In this document: positions 28,323 through 38,147 of the stretch, one piece after another | How positions within the stretch are numbered: the stretch's first letter is position 1 | Layout of the letters: every line of letters starts with the position of its first letter | Assembly (NCBI RefSeq): GCF_004363725.1 | Contig: NZ_SNZF01000017.1 | Span: 1 to 64,000, forward strand | Origin: Aquamicrobium defluvii | GTDB taxonomy: Bacteria > Pseudomonadota > Alphaproteobacteria > Rhizobiales > Rhizobiaceae | Reading direction: 5' to 3' | Length of the DNA stretch: 64,000 nucleotides | Program-made: the position numbers and the translations under genes | The notes under the pieces: model-generated | Told to the model about the DNA's origin: nothing | Databases searched by the model: none | The model's input: only the letters and a program-made list of their open reading frames with translations

Positions 28323-29907
28323 GGCCGAGACTATTCAAGAGGCGGTGAAGCGCCGCCGGACCTTCGCGATCATCGCGCACCCGGACGCCGGCAAGACGAC
28401 GCTGACAGAAAAGCTGCTGCTGTTCGGCGGCGCCATCCAGCTCGCCGGCGAGGTGAAGGCCAAGAAGGACAAGATCCAGACCCGTTCGGACTGGATGAAG
28501 ATCGAGCGCGAGCGCGGCATTTCGGTCGTCACCTCGGTGATGACCTTCGAATATGGCGACAACGTCTTCAACCTGCTCGACACGCCGGGCCACGAGGACT
28601 TCGCGGACGACACCTATCGCACCCTTTCCGCCGTCGATGCGGCAGTGATGGTCATCGACGCCGCGCGCGGCATCGAGCCGCGTACGCTCAAGCTGTTCGA
28701 GGTCTGCCGCCTGCGCGACATTCCCATCATCACCTTCGTCAACAAGATGGACCGCGAGGCCCGCGACACCTTCGAGATCCTCGACGAGATCGAGGAGAAG
28801 CTGGCTCTCGACACCGCGCCCGTGACCTGGCCGATCGGACAGGGCAAGACCTTCGCCGGCACCTATCATCTGGCCGAGAATGCCGTGCGCCGCGGCGATG
28901 CCGAGACCGGGCGCACTCCCGTCCACGGGCCGGACTCCAACCGCGCCGCCGGCCTTTTGCCGGAAAACGACCGTGCCGCTTTCATCGAGGAAACCGAACT
29001 GGCGCGCGAAGCCTGCCGCCCCTTCGACCGCGATGCTTTCCTCGAAGGGCATCTGACACCCGTCTATTTCGGCTCGGCGCTGCGCAATTTCGGCGTTCGC
29101 GACCTGATCGAGGCGCTTGGAGCCTATGGCCCGCCGCCGCGCGCGCAGGAAGCCGATACCCGCACGGTCGAGGCGACGGAGGACAAGATGACGTCCTTCG
29201 TCTTCAAGATCCAGGCGAACATGGACCCCAACCACCGCGACCGCATCGCCTTCGTGCGCGTCTGCTCCGGCATCCTGCAACGCGGCATGAAGGCCAAGCT
29301 GGTGCGCACCGGCAAGCCGATGTCGCTGTCGGCCCCGCAGTTCTTCTTCGCCCGCTCGCGCATCACCGCCGACGAAGCCTATGCCGGCGACGTGGTCGGC
29401 ATTCCCAACCACGGCACGCTGCGCATCGGCGACACGCTGACCGAGGGCGAGGACATCCTGTTCCGCGGCGTGCCGAACTTCGCTCCGGAAATCCTGCGCC
29501 GCGTGCGCCTTGGCGACGCCATGAAGGCCAAGAAGCTGAAGGATGCGCTGCACCAGATGGCCGAGGAAGGCGTGGTGCAGCTGTTCACGCCGGAAGACGG
29601 CTCGCCGGCCATCGTCGGCGTGGTCGGCGCGCTCCAGCTTGACGTGCTGAAGGAGCGGCTCAACATCGAATACGGCCTGCCGGTCGATTTCGAAGTGTCG
29701 CGCTTTTCCGTCTGCCGCTGGATCGACGCTGACGAACCGGCCGAGCTGATGCGGTTCATGGAAGCGCATCGCGGCGACATCGCCCGCGACCTCGACGACG
29801 ATCCGGTGTTCCTCGCCCAGCACGAATTTTCACTCAACTATGAGGCAGAACGCTGGAAAGCGATCCGCTTCACGACGGTGAAGGACTATCAGGTCCGCGA
29901 CGCCTGA
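28321..29907 (+). CDS. prfC: Peptide chain release factor 3
   Basis: Translational GTPase that ejects RF1/RF2 from the ribosome after termination. 528 residues as expected. The G domain has AHPDAGKTTLTEKLL (P-loop, residues 19-33), the switch region RGISVVTSVMTFEY, DTPGHEDFADDTYR and FVNKMDREARD (NKMD). The RF3-specific domain with EPAELMRFMEAHRGDIARDLDDDPVFLAQ near the C-terminus separates it from EF-G. Start ATG follows the divergent spacer to dut. Confidence 0.97.
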   Translation: MAETIQEAVKRRRTFAIIAHPDAGKTTLTEKLLLFGGAIQLAGEVKAKKDKIQTRSDWMKIERERGISVVTSVMTFEYGDNVFNLLDTPGHEDFADDTYRTLSAVDAAVMVIDAARGIEPRTLKLFEVCRLRDIPIITFVNKMDREARDTFEILDEIEEKLALDTAPVTWPIGQGKTFAGTYHLAENAVRRGDAETGRTPVHGPDSNRAAGLLPENDRAAFIEETELAREACRPFDRDAFLEGHLTPVYFGSALRNFGVRDLIEALGAYGPPPRAQEADTRTVEATEDKMTSFVFKIQANMDPNHRDRIAFVRVCSGILQRGMKAKLVRTGKPMSLSAPQFFFARSRITADEAYAGDVVGIPNHGTLRIGDTLTEGEDILFRGVPNFAPEILRRVRLGDAMKAKKLKDALHQMAEEGVVQLFTPEDGSPAIVGVVGALQLDVLKERLNIEYGLPVDFEVSRFSVCRWIDADEPAELMRFMEAHRGDIARDLDDDPVFLAQHEFSLNYEAERWKAIRFTTVKDYQVRDA

Positions 29908-29931
29908 AGCATGACCCCGGAAATCTGAACC

Positions 29932-30300
29932 TTACCGCCGCCGCGCCAGCACCTCCCGGATACGGGCGTTGATGGCACGGATTTCAGCCTCGTCCATGCG
30001 CGCGATGTTCTCGGCCAGCAGATTGGCCAGTTCCGTTGCCGCCGGCGACAGGCCGGACGTGTCGACCCTGACGCGCGGATGCGAGGCCAGCGCGATGCGC
30101 TGGAATTCCTCCGCCTCGTCCCAGATGATGTTGAAATAGCCGATGATCTTCTGGATCAGGGTCCAGCTCGGCGCGCCGCGCCTTCCATGCTCCAGCGCCG
30201 ACAGATAGGCAGGGCTCACGCCGATGGCCTCGGCCATTTCCTTCTGGCTTGCGCCGCGCTCGCGCCGCAGTTCGCGGATTTTTTCGCCCAGCGGTGTCAT
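29932..30300 (-). CDS. XRE-family transcriptional regulator
   Basis: 122 residues. An N-terminal HTH spans about residues 5-60: LGEKIRELRRERGASQKEMAEAIGVSPAYLSALEHGRRGAPSWTLIQKI. The rest is a helical C-terminal region with LANLLAENIARMDEAEIRAINARIREVL, probably for dimer formation. It is the last gene of a leftward set with timA, mltA and smr, 12 bp after smr. The operon position suggests envelope-linked control, but no target site is visible. Confidence 0.85.
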   Translation of the reverse strand: MTPLGEKIRELRRERGASQKEMAEAIGVSPAYLSALEHGRRGAPSWTLIQKIIGYFNIIWDEAEEFQRIALASHPRVRVDTSGLSPAATELANLLAENIARMDEAEIRAINARIREVLARRR

Positions 30301-30312
30301 GGGAACATCGCC

Positions 30313-30837
30313 TCACCTCACCTTGCGCAGACGCACGTAAATCGCGCCCGAGCCGCCATGATGACGCGCCGCATGCTCGTGGCTCGATACGAACATGCGA
30401 AAAGCCGGCGCCGCCAGCCAGCCCGGCACCGAGCGGCGCAGCACGCCGTCGCCCCCGGACGACGACCCCTTGCCGGTAATGACCAGCACGTAGTGCAGCC
30501 CGGATGCGTAGGCGCGGTGCAGGAAGGAAAACAGCAGCGAATAGGCTTCGTCCTGCGTCATGCCGTGGAGGTCCACGCGGGCCTCGATCGGCAACCGACC
30601 TTTGGCCAGCTTGTCCAGGGTGGGGCGGTCGAGATGACGCGGCGGCGACGGCTTTTTTTCCGGCACCGGCGCGCCTGCGGCAGGCGCAACCCTTGCCGGC
30701 GCGGGGGCGGGGGGAGCGGGTTGCGGCGGTTCGACCGCCGGCGCGGCCCGGCCCTTGAGCGGAACGGCCGAGCGCGCCACCAGATTCCACAGCACCCGGT
30801 CTTCGTCGCTCAGCGTCTTTTGCGGCCGTCTCGTCAT
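30313..30837 (-). CDS. Smr domain protein
   Basis: 174 residues. The N-terminal 85 residues are Pro/Ala-rich and likely disordered. The C-terminal Smr (MutS2-related) domain has VDLHGMTQDEAYSLLFSFLHRAY near 92-114 and VITGKGSSSGGDGVLRRSVPGWL, the conserved DLHG and TGKG signatures. Smr domains act on nucleic acids, often as nucleases in ribosome rescue or DNA processing; the role here is unknown. The start overlaps the mltA stop (ATGA), so the genes are coupled. Confidence 0.88.
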   Translation of the reverse strand: MTRRPQKTLSDEDRVLWNLVARSAVPLKGRAAPAVEPPQPAPPAPAPARVAPAAGAPVPEKKPSPPRHLDRPTLDKLAKGRLPIEARVDLHGMTQDEAYSLLFSFLHRAYASGLHYVLVITGKGSSSGGDGVLRRSVPGWLAAPAFRMFVSSHEHAARHHGGSGAIYVRLRKVR

Positions 30838-31964
30838 CGATTCACATCCGTAACCGACGACAGATGGTCCGCGATCCGCCGCGGCACAAGAGCGTAGAAA
30901 TCTGCATGATGGCGCACCACGCCGGCGATTTCGCCCGCCGCATCACCCGATCCCGCGAAGAGATCGCCACGGGCAGCGCCGACGATGGCCGAGCCGGTAT
31001 CCTGCGCGATCATCAGCCGCCGGAAAGGTTTTCCATCGAAAGCGGTCAGCGTCGGCGCGTCGATGTAGAAGGGCGTGCCAAACGTGTGAAGCAGGCGGTC
31101 GACGGCCATGGAGCGGCCGGGCGTCAGCGGCACCTTTGCCGCCGCCACCGGCCCGAGCGCCGGGTCGTCCACGGGCGCCTCCCGGAAAAATATATAGGAT
31201 CGGTTCCGCCACAGGATTTCGTCCACACGCTGCGGGTTGCGGCGAAACCAGCCACGGATGGACTGCATGGTTACATCCGCCAGCGGGATTTCCCCAAGGC
31301 TCGCCAGCACGCCGCCGGGCCCGGTGAAACGCTGCCCGGATTTGGCTGCGTAGGTGACGCGGACGCTGCGCCCGTCGGTCATCGCAAGCCGTGCCGCGCC
31401 CTGCACGTGGATGAAGAAGGCATCGACCTTGTCTGCCAGCCATGCGATCTCAAGACCCTGTCCGGCCAGCGCGCCGCGCTCGATCGCCGGACGGTCGTGA
31501 TATTCCACCAGTCCCGCGACTGTTTGACGGGCAAAGGCCAGATAGGGGTCCATGCCCACCGGGCGGTTGGCGTCGTCCATGTCGATGAGGTCGCGCGGGC
31601 GGGCGAGCAGCGGCACGGTGAAGCGCTCCGTCCTGACCGGGGATGCCTCGACCTGCGGCTCGTAGAAGCCGGTCACAAGTCCGTGATCACCATGATCCGG
31701 CTTCACCCGAAGGGGCACGAAATGCCGCTCGAAAAAGGCGCACGCCTCATTGGGGCTCGCCGGCGAAACGGTCCGCGCATCATTATAGGCTTCGGTGAAC
31801 GCCTCGAAGCGGACACCAAGGCCGCCGGTTCTGTAGGGTCTGGTCAGAATATGGCTGGCCGAGCGCCGGAAGGCCCCGAAGGCCGCAAGCTGGTCGTCGG
31901 CTTCCCAGCCGGGCAGGTCCCCGAAGCGGATCCGGCTGAATGGAAGGGCGTTCTTGTCCGGCAC
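30834..31964 (-). CDS. mltA: Membrane-bound lytic transglycosylase A
   Basis: 376 residues of the MltA family, which cleave peptidoglycan glycan strands with 1,6-anhydro bond formation. The MltA domain opens with GLVTGFYEPQVEASPVRT near residue 100 and includes YHDRPAIERGALAGQGLEIAWLADKVDAFFIHVQGAARL, then the 3D domain FDGKPFRRLMIAQDTGSAIVGAARGDLFAGSG with its Asp residues. I saw no clear N-terminal signal or lipobox in the first residues, so attachment may differ from E. coli MltA. It is second in the timA-mltA-smr-xre operon. Confidence 0.93.
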   Translation of the reverse strand: MPDKNALPFSRIRFGDLPGWEADDQLAAFGAFRRSASHILTRPYRTGGLGVRFEAFTEAYNDARTVSPASPNEACAFFERHFVPLRVKPDHGDHGLVTGFYEPQVEASPVRTERFTVPLLARPRDLIDMDDANRPVGMDPYLAFARQTVAGLVEYHDRPAIERGALAGQGLEIAWLADKVDAFFIHVQGAARLAMTDGRSVRVTYAAKSGQRFTGPGGVLASLGEIPLADVTMQSIRGWFRRNPQRVDEILWRNRSYIFFREAPVDDPALGPVAAAKVPLTPGRSMAVDRLLHTFGTPFYIDAPTLTAFDGKPFRRLMIAQDTGSAIVGAARGDLFAGSGDAAGEIAGVVRHHADFYALVPRRIADHLSSVTDVNR

Positions 31965-31985
31965 GGGACGAAATCGCCCTGCCGG

Positions 31986-32684
31986 TCAGTCTTCGGCTTC
32001 TGTCGCGACGAGCTTCCAGTTCGGATCGCGTGAGCGGGTGTCGCGGGCAAAGGTCCAGACATCCTTGACCTCGGCCACCGTGTCGGGATCGCCGTCGATG
32101 ATATCGCCTGCCTTGTCGCGGGTGGCCGAGATAAGTTCCGAAACGATGCGCAGCGTGACGTGGGCCTCACTGCCTTTCATCTCCGCCGATACGATCTCGG
32201 CCTTGTCGATGCCGACGAAGGAAGACTGGATCTTCTCGCCACGGCCCTCGCGCTCGGAAATAGCGGTGACGAAACCGTCGTAAACCTCCCGCGACAGCAG
32301 ATTCTTGAGTGTCTTGCGGTCGCCGTCGGCATAGGCCATCACGATCATCTCATAAGCCATCCTCGCGCCCTCGATGAAGCCTTTCGGGTCGAAGCTCGCA
32401 TCCGCGTCCTTGATGGCGCGCAGACCCCTGTTCAGCTCGGTCTCGGGTTTGGCGAGCGCGTCGATGGCCGCATAGGTCTCGGCGGAGGCTTCACCGCGCT
32501 TGCGCGGCAGCGCCACCACGTTGTCGCCATCGCCGGCACCCGGCTTTTCCTGCTTGCGCGCAGAATAGGGATCGAAGGGCGGACGCTCGCTGCCGGTGCG
32601 GCGGCCCAGAACGTTGCGCAGCTGAAAGAAGATCACCACCGCCGCGATCATGAAGAAAATCGTGCCGAAGTCGAAGAATTCCAT
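31986..32684 (-). CDS. timA: Tim44-like domain protein (TimA type)
   Basis: 232 residues from the ATG at 32684, which opens MEFFDFGTIFFMIAAVVIFFQLRNVLG, a single N-terminal membrane anchor; a 14-residue upstream extension has no family sense. A linker rich in charged residues leads to the Tim44-like domain (about 90-225) with FIEGARMAYEMIVMAYADGDRKTLKNLLS. Alphaproteobacterial TimA proteins are inner-membrane relatives of mitochondrial Tim44. It heads the operon with mltA, smr and xre, an arrangement common in Rhizobiales. Confidence 0.88.
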   Translation of the reverse strand: MEFFDFGTIFFMIAAVVIFFQLRNVLGRRTGSERPPFDPYSARKQEKPGAGDGDNVVALPRKRGEASAETYAAIDALAKPETELNRGLRAIKDADASFDPKGFIEGARMAYEMIVMAYADGDRKTLKNLLSREVYDGFVTAISEREGRGEKIQSSFVGIDKAEIVSAEMKGSEAHVTLRIVSELISATRDKAGDIIDGDPDTVAEVKDVWTFARDTRSRDPNWKLVATEAED

Positions 32685-32818
32685 GCGCGCGCCAATGATC
32701 CCTTCTTGCGGCTGCACCGAACGCACAGCACCCTGTCTGGCGTCGTCCTATCAAAGCATATAGAACGCGAGACACAATCATTCAAATCAAAGGCACGCAT
32801 ACCTATCTGTAGGAACCA

Positions 32819-33358
32819 GTGCCAGAGGCAAATGATGCCGAAGGCGTAAACGACCAGAAAACGGTTACAAATTTGCGTGTTTCTCTCCTCCCCGTCTTCC
32901 TTTTGCTGCTTCCGCTGCTGGAAATCGCCGGCTTCGTCGTTGTCGGCAAGCAGATCGGCGCGCTGGCTACCGTCGCCCTCGTGATGCTTTCTACCGTGGC
33001 GGGCAGCGCCTTGCTGCGTCATCAGGGGCTTGACGCCATGAACAGGGCGCGCGCTGCAATGGACGCCGGCAAGGACCCCGGCCTTCAGCTGGCCAACAGC
33101 GCCATGGCGGTCGTCGCCGCCATCCTGCTCATCGTTCCGGGATTCATCACCTCGGCCATCGGCCTGTTGATCCTCCTGCCGCCGGTGCGGGCGCTGTTCT
33201 GGAAGATGTTCGGGCGCCGGGTCGTGTTCACCAGCCAGTTCGGCACCGCCGGTTTCCGCCGGGACGCCAACAGCCATACCATCGACCTCGACAGCGAGGA
33301 TTTCTCGCGGGGGCGGCCCGACGACAGCTCGCCCTGGCGCCGACTGCCCGAGGAATGA
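32819..33358 (+). CDS. fxsA: FxsA-family membrane protein
   Basis: Up to 179 residues from GTG at 32819; a TTG at 32871 just before the first membrane segment is an alternative. The FxsA pattern is present: [49 protein letters not shown], then [30 protein letters not shown]. FxsA is a small inner-membrane protein named for suppressing phage F exclusion; its normal role is unknown. The C-terminal tail is polar and acidic. Divergent from timA and followed by secB. Confidence 0.85.
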   Translation: MPEANDAEGVNDQKTVTNLRVSLLPVFLLLLPLLEIAGFVVVGKQIGALATVALVMLSTVAGSALLRHQGLDAMNRARAAMDAGKDPGLQLANSAMAVVAAILLIVPGFITSAIGLLILLPPVRALFWKMFGRRVVFTSQFGTAGFRRDANSHTIDLDSEDFSRGRPDDSSPWRRLPEE

Positions 33359-33482
33359 CGGCCCGCGCAGCGCAGACGCTGCATGGAAACCAGCCGGAAA
33401 CTTGTCTTGGCGGCACTCTCGTGATAGCCAACCCGGCGAATCCACCTCGGGGCCGGACGGTCCGAAAACAGGAACAGGGCTC

Positions 33483-33983
33483 ATGGCCGACGACAATGAA
33501 AAGAAAGCCGGCAACGGCAATGGCAACGCAACCCAGCAGCAGCCCACGCTCAACGTGCTGGCGCAGTATGTGAAGGACCTTTCCTTCGAGAGCCCCGGCG
33601 CGCCGAACTCTCTGCGTGGCCGCGACAAGGCTCCGGGCATCGCCATCAATGTCAACGTCAATGCCAATCCGCTTTCGGAAAAGCAGTTCGACGTGATCCT
33701 GTCCCTGACGGCCAAAGCCACCGTCGACAAGGATGTGCTGTTCAATGTCGAGCTCGTCTATGGCGGCGTCTTCAACATCGACGGCTTCCCGCAGGAGCAC
33801 ATGCTGCCGATCCTGTTCATCGAATGCCCGCGCCTGCTGTTCCCCTTCGCGCGCCAGATCATCGCCGACGCGACCCGCAACGGCGGCTTCCCGCCGCTGA
33901 TGCTCGATCCGATCGACTTCGCACAGATGTTCCAGCAGAAGCTGGCCGAGGATCAGGCGGCCGCCAAGGTTCAGGTAAGCTGA
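33483..33983 (+). CDS. secB: Protein-export chaperone SecB
   Basis: 166 residues. Keeps precursor proteins unfolded and hands them to SecA. A short low-complexity N-terminus (Asn/Gly/Gln) precedes [19 protein letters not shown], the standard SecB core, then [57 protein letters not shown] and [21 protein letters not shown]. The ATG was chosen at the family N-terminus; in-frame codons upstream have no similarity. A strong terminator follows 22 bp after the stop. Confidence 0.96.
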   Translation: MADDNEKKAGNGNGNATQQQPTLNVLAQYVKDLSFESPGAPNSLRGRDKAPGIAINVNVNANPLSEKQFDVILSLTAKATVDKDVLFNVELVYGGVFNIDGFPQEHMLPILFIECPRLLFPFARQIIADATRNGGFPPLMLDPIDFAQMFQQKLAEDQAAAKVQVS

Positions 33984-34005
33984 GCCATAGGCGGGACGAC
34001 GATAC

Positions 34006-34033
34006 AAAACCCGGCTTCACGCCGGGTTTTTTG
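34006..34033 (+). terminator. Rho-independent terminator after secB
   Basis: A 10-bp stem AAAACCCGGC / GCCGGGTTTT (34006-34015 / 34021-34030) with loop TTCAC, continuing TTTG. The A-run before the stem gives a T-run on the other strand, so it can also end the leftward dnaQ transcript. Confidence 0.9.
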
Positions 34034-34084
34034 TTTACGCCGATTTCCTATAAAGCCAATAAAATCAATGTTTTACATTTGATT

Positions 34085-34798
34085 TCAGGTCGCCATACAA
34101 TCTGCAACCTGTAACCATACGGCCTTTTCGCCCATCGAATCGACCAGCGCGGAATGAGCTGCGCGGTCAGCCTCGCTCAGCCGCGATGGCAGGGGCGCGG
34201 GGCGCGCACCGATCCTGACCTCGGCCATCTCGATGCTGACCTGCTCGACACCGGTCACCACGACCGCATCCAGCCCAAGCGCCGCCTGCTTGCCGCCGAT
34301 CAGTTCGATATAAACTTCCGCGAGCAATTCGGAATCGAGCAGGGCGCCATGCTTGGTGCGATGGCTGTTGTCGATGCCGTAGCGGCGGCACAGGGCATCG
34401 AGCGAATTGGGACCCATCGGATGCTTGCGCCTGGCGAGCGCCAGCGTATCGACCACAAGTTCCGAAGCCACCGGCGGGTGACCCAGCCGGGCAAATTCGG
34501 CATTGATGAAATTGATGTCGAAACTGGCGTTGTGGGCGACGAGCTTCGCGCCTTCCACGAAAGCCATGAATTCTTCGGCGATCTCGGGAAAGGTCGGCTT
34601 GCCTGCCAGATCGTCGGCGCTGATGCCATGCACGGCCTGTGCGTCGGGATGGATCTGACGGCCCTGCGGATCGATGTATTTGTGAAAGGTGCGGCCGGTC
34701 GGAAACCGGTTCACCAGCTCGACGCCGCCGATCTCGATGATGCGATCCTCGCGCGCATCGAGGCCCGTGGTTTCCGTATCGAAAATGATCTCACGCAC
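34085..34798 (-). CDS. dnaQ: DNA polymerase III epsilon subunit (3'-5' exonuclease)
   Basis: Proofreading subunit of the replicase; 237 residues. The DEDDh exonuclease motifs are clear: FDTETTGL near residue 7, HNASFDINF near 90 and HGALLDSELLAEVY near 150 (the His of exo III). The start was set at GTG 34798 because AAGGAG lies 7-8 bp upstream and it opens VREIIFDTETTG directly; an upstream start would add unrelated residues. The C-terminus (about 180-237) should bind the alpha subunit. It follows coaE with a 50-bp gap. Confidence 0.95.
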   Translation of the reverse strand: MREIIFDTETTGLDAREDRIIEIGGVELVNRFPTGRTFHKYIDPQGRQIHPDAQAVHGISADDLAGKPTFPEIAEEFMAFVEGAKLVAHNASFDINFINAEFARLGHPPVASELVVDTLALARRKHPMGPNSLDALCRRYGIDNSHRTKHGALLDSELLAEVYIELIGGKQAALGLDAVVVTGVEQVSIEMAEVRIGARPAPLPSRLSEADRAAHSALVDSMGEKAVWLQVADCMAT

Positions 34799-34848
34799 CG
34801 ATTCGCTCCTTGCGACAAGATTGGCCAGACGCACCGCCGCCGGCAAGG

Positions 34849-35454
34849 TCACGCCGTGGATCGAGGGCTCTTTTCCCCGGTGAGTTCAGCGACGATCTCG
34901 TGGATACGGGCGCGGGTGGCATCGAAATCCTTGCTCGTATCGATGACATAGTCGGCCAGACGGCGCTTTTCGGCATCTGGCGTCTGCTTGGCAAGGATCG
35001 CCTCGAAACGCTCCGCCGTCATGCCCGGCCGCGCCAGCACCCGCTCGCGCTGCAATTCGGCCGGCGCGGAAACGACCGCGATCCTGTCCACCCGGTCCCG
35101 GCCGCCGGTTTCGAACAGCAGGGGAATGTCGAGCACCGCGAGCTTCGCGCCGGCGGCGCGGTGCCGGTCCAGAAACGCGTCCGCATCGGCCCGCACCAGC
35201 GGATGCACGATCGCTTCCAGCTTCTTCAGCGCCGCCGGATTGCCGAAGACCAGCCTGCCGAGCGCCACGCGATCGACCACGCCATCGACGGTGCTGCCGG
35301 GAAAGGCGGCCTCGACCAGCGGTGCCGCAGCGCCCGCATAGAGGCGATGCACCGCCTCGTCGGAATCGTGCACCGGCACGCCCGCCTCGCGAAACATCTT
35401 TCCCGCGGTGGATTTTCCCATGCCGATCGAGCCTGTGAGGCCGAGCACGATCAT
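34849..35454 (-). CDS. coaE: Dephospho-CoA kinase
   Basis: Last step of coenzyme A synthesis, phosphorylating the 3'-hydroxyl of dephospho-CoA. 201 residues opening [21 protein letters not shown], the P-loop at residues 6-15. Other family parts are [12 protein letters not shown] near 28-39, [23 protein letters not shown] near 111 and [19 protein letters not shown]. The ATG overlaps the aroE stop as ATGA, showing coupling in the ppsR-maf-aroE-coaE-dnaQ series. Confidence 0.96.
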   Translation of the reverse strand: MIVLGLTGSIGMGKSTAGKMFREAGVPVHDSDEAVHRLYAGAAAPLVEAAFPGSTVDGVVDRVALGRLVFGNPAALKKLEAIVHPLVRADADAFLDRHRAAGAKLAVLDIPLLFETGGRDRVDRIAVVSAPAELQRERVLARPGMTAERFEAILAKQTPDAEKRRLADYVIDTSKDFDATRARIHEIVAELTGEKSPRSTA

Positions 35455-36293
35455 GCCGCAGCCCCGAGATCGGCAAGGATGAGATTTCGCAGCTGCGGCG
35501 TGACCTCCGGGCGCTTGCCGAACCAGCGCCCGAAGCCGGGAACGGCCTGATGCAGCAGCATGCCAAGCCCGTCCACACATTGCAGGCCGCGTTCGCGCGC
35601 GGCCGCCAGCAGCGGCGTTTCGAGAGGCACATAGACGATTTCGGTGACAATCGCCGTATCCGGCAGCGCTGCCGGGTCGGCTGGCAGACCTTCATTGCCA
35701 TGCATGCCGAGCGCAGTGGTGTTCACCAGAAGGCCGGCATCGGCCAGCAGTTCACCGGCACGATCCATACGGTGCGCACTCGTTCCGGCGCCAAAACGGT
35801 CTCGCAATTCCAGCGCGCGTTCCAGCGTGCGGTTGACGATGCGTATGTCCGCCACCCCGCGCTCCTTCAGCGCATGGATGACGGCCCGCGCCGCGCCGCC
35901 GGCACCGAGCACGACCGCAGGGCCGTTTTTTGCCCAGCCCGGCGCATGCTCATCGAGATTGGCGGCGAAGCCGTGCGCATCCGTATTGCCGCCCCAAAGG
36001 CAACCATCCTCGAACCATAGTGTATTCACGGCACCGATCCGTTCAGCCGCGTCGTCGAGGCGCCCGACCAGCGCGGCCACCGCTTCCTTGTGCGGAATCG
36101 TGACATTGCCTCCACAAAAGCCGTTTTCCTGCAACCCCCCGATGAAGCCGGCGAGATCGTCCGGTGCGACGTCGACCGCCTCATAGCTGCCGGCGAGATC
36201 GTATGCCTTCAGCCAGTGGCCATGGATTTTCGGAGAACGCGAATGGGCGATGGGATGGCCGATGACGAAGGCTTTCCTTGCAGTATCAGCCAT
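35451..36293 (-). CDS. aroE: Shikimate dehydrogenase
   Basis: NADP-dependent reduction of 3-dehydroshikimate in aromatic amino acid synthesis. 280 residues: [17 protein letters not shown] near 12-28 (shikimate serines), [10 protein letters not shown] with the catalytic Lys near 68, [11 protein letters not shown], then the NADP fold [16 protein letters not shown] and [19 protein letters not shown] near the C-terminus is the family ending. The start overlaps the 3' end of maf by 8 bp. Confidence 0.96.
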   Translation of the reverse strand: MADTARKAFVIGHPIAHSRSPKIHGHWLKAYDLAGSYEAVDVAPDDLAGFIGGLQENGFCGGNVTIPHKEAVAALVGRLDDAAERIGAVNTLWFEDGCLWGGNTDAHGFAANLDEHAPGWAKNGPAVVLGAGGAARAVIHALKERGVADIRIVNRTLERALELRDRFGAGTSAHRMDRAGELLADAGLLVNTTALGMHGNEGLPADPAALPDTAIVTEIVYVPLETPLLAAARERGLQCVDGLGMLLHQAVPGFGRWFGKRPEVTPQLRNLILADLGAAA

Positions 36294-36885
36294 CTATCGC
36301 TCCCAGCCGTCGCAGTTCGGCCAGCAGCGGCAGCAGCGGCAGGCCGACAATGGTGAAATGGTCGCCTTCGACCTTCTCGAAAAGCTGGATGCCCTCGCCC
36401 TCGACCTGATAGGCGCCGACGCTGGACAGGGCCCTGTCGCCCACGCGCGCCAGATGACGGCCGATAAAGGCCGGATCCAGCTGGCGCATGGTGAGGTTGG
36501 CGATGCCGACGTGACGCCACAGCACCTCGCCATTGCGAACCAGCACCGCCGCACTGTTCAGCTGATGGGTCATCCCCGAAAGGGCAAGCAGGTGACGGCG
36601 CGCGCCTTCCATGTCGGCAGGCTTGTGGAACAGCCTGTCACCCAGCGAAAGGGTCTGGTCGCAGCCCAGCACCAGCGCGCCCGGCCGTCTTTCGCTGACC
36701 TCCATAGCCTTGGCTTCGGCAAGGATCGCAGCCACATCCTCCGGAGAGAGGCCACTGTCGTGCAACGGCGCTTCCACAGCGCGTTCGTCGATTTCAGCGG
36801 GAACCGCCTCCACCTCGATGCCGGCATTGACCAGCATGGCCTTGCGGAACGGACTGCCGGAAGCAAGGATAAGTTTTTCCGTCAT
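36286..36885 (-). CDS. maf: Maf-family nucleotide pyrophosphatase
   Basis: 199 residues of the Maf/Ham1 fold. [19 protein letters not shown] near 5-23 (the usual SASPRR is SGSPFR here), E-ID-R in [10 protein letters not shown], and [16 protein letters not shown] near 73-88 with the acidic catalytic residue. Such enzymes hydrolyse modified or canonical NTPs and can restrain septum formation. Conserved next to aroE near the origin in Rhizobiales, which supports a role tied to replication or division. Confidence 0.92.
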   Translation of the reverse strand: MTEKLILASGSPFRKAMLVNAGIEVEAVPAEIDERAVEAPLHDSGLSPEDVAAILAEAKAMEVSERRPGALVLGCDQTLSLGDRLFHKPADMEGARRHLLALSGMTHQLNSAAVLVRNGEVLWRHVGIANLTMRQLDPAFIGRHLARVGDRALSSVGAYQVEGEGIQLFEKVEGDHFTIVGLPLLPLLAELRRLGAIDG

Positions 36886-36924
36886 GGGACCTTCTGGCTT
36901 CTGTTGCGGCTTGTTGTTCAGCGA

Positions 36925-37755
36925 TTACCGGCTCTTGTTGCGCAGGGCAAGGATGGCGGCGGCTGTCTCCTCGATCGAACGGCGGCTCACATCGATCATG
37001 GGCCAGTTGTGGCGGGTGCAGATCTGCCGCGCATAGGCGAGCTCTTCGGTGATCGAGGCGCGGTCGACATAGGTGCCGCCCTCGAAGCCGCTTGTGTTGC
37101 CGAGGGTGCGGTTCTGGCGAATGTGCGAGATGCGCTCGGCCGTCGCCACCAGCCCCACGATGAGCGGCCTGGTGGCCCTGATCAGGCTTTCCGGCACCGG
37201 AACGCCGAGAACGATCGGAATGTTGGCCGTCCTGATGCCACGATTGGCCAGATAGATGCTGGTCGGCGTCTTGGACGTGCGCGAAATGCCGATCAGCACG
37301 ATATCGGCATCGTCCATGTTGAGCGGCAACTGGCCGTCGTCATGCTCCATGGTGAAGTTGAGCGCATCGATGCGGCGGAAATAATCCGCATCCAGAACAT
37401 GCTGCGCACCCACCCTTCGCCCCGCCGGCGTGCCCAGATACGACTGGAACACGGTGAGCACCGGCTCCAGCACCGAGACGCAGGGCAGGCCCATGGAGGC
37501 GCAGCGCTCGTCTATGAGGCGCGCCAGCTTCTGGTCGACCACCGTATAGAGGATGATGCCGGGCTCTTCCTCGATCTCCTCGAACACCTTCATCAACTGC
37601 TTCTCGTTGCGGATCAGCGGATAGATGTGCTCGATGGCGCGCGCATTCTTGTATTGTGCCGAAGCCGCGCGCCCGGCCGCCAGCAGCGTCTCGCCAGTGG
37701 CATCCGAAATCATATGCAAATGGAAGAAACTTTGCGGCTTGTTCACACTATACAT
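36925..37755 (-). CDS. ppsR: Pyruvate, phosphate dikinase regulatory protein (kinase/pyrophosphorylase, DUF299)
   Basis: 276 residues from the ATG at 37755, which opens [23 protein letters not shown]; the frame stays open upstream through origin DNA without similarity. The family P-loop [18 protein letters not shown] is near residues 152-169, preceded by [25 protein letters not shown] sequence and followed by [16 protein letters not shown]. These bifunctional enzymes use ADP to inactivate, and phosphate to reactivate, a PEP-forming dikinase/synthase. It is the first gene left of the putative oriC. Confidence 0.93.
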   Translation of the reverse strand: MYSVNKPQSFFHLHMISDATGETLLAAGRAASAQYKNARAIEHIYPLIRNEKQLMKVFEEIEEEPGIILYTVVDQKLARLIDERCASMGLPCVSVLEPVLTVFQSYLGTPAGRRVGAQHVLDADYFRRIDALNFTMEHDDGQLPLNMDDADIVLIGISRTSKTPTSIYLANRGIRTANIPIVLGVPVPESLIRATRPLIVGLVATAERISHIRQNRTLGNTSGFEGGTYVDRASITEELAYARQICTRHNWPMIDVSRRSIEETAAAILALRNKSR

Positions 37756-38147
37756 CCGGCTCTGTGGGCGACTGTGGACAAGCCGGGAGAGATTCCACGG
37801 CCGGCCGGGGGTGACTGTATCAGATGACGGCTTGTCCACAATTCGGGCTCGCGTGCATTCCGTTTCACGGCTGGGGACAAGATCGTGAACTGCCGGGGAA
37901 GCTTCCCTTCCATCCACAGACGGTGATTCCGTACCGGGCAGGAATCTTTTTGATTATGCTTGTGTTTTGAAAGCTGTCCCCAGCATTCTTCAGGCTGGAC
38001 AACTCTGGTCGCGACAAAATGCTGGATGGCTTTCGGAAGAGCAAACCGGGAAAAATATGAATCACCGATTCCAACAGACTCATAGAATCAAAAGATTCTC
38101 TCATTCAGAGATTTGTTTTTAGATTTGGGTCCTGAAAGCGAGACGCA
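37756..38147. other. Probable chromosomal replication origin (oriC)
   Basis: 392 bp between divergent ppsR and hemE. DnaA-box-like 9-mers: TGTGGACAA at 37773-37781 and TTGTCCACA at 37832-37840 (one base off TTATCCACA); weaker ones are TGGGGACAA at 37872, CCATCCACA at 37910 and CTGTCCCCA at 37974. Five GANTC (CcrM) sites fall at 38059, 38067, 38077, 38085 and 38094, with three more at 37791, 37925 and 37942. The right third (38050-38130) is A+T-rich and holds the dyad AGAATC-AAAA-GATTCT (38084-38099). An oriC next to hemE is established for Caulobacter and several Rhizobiales. Motifs are seen; origin activity is inferred. Confidence 0.75.

Noticed and set aside
28261..29823. 520-codon minus-strand frame opposite prfC
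   Set aside because: Antisense of prfC with low-complexity Arg/His/Gly composition.
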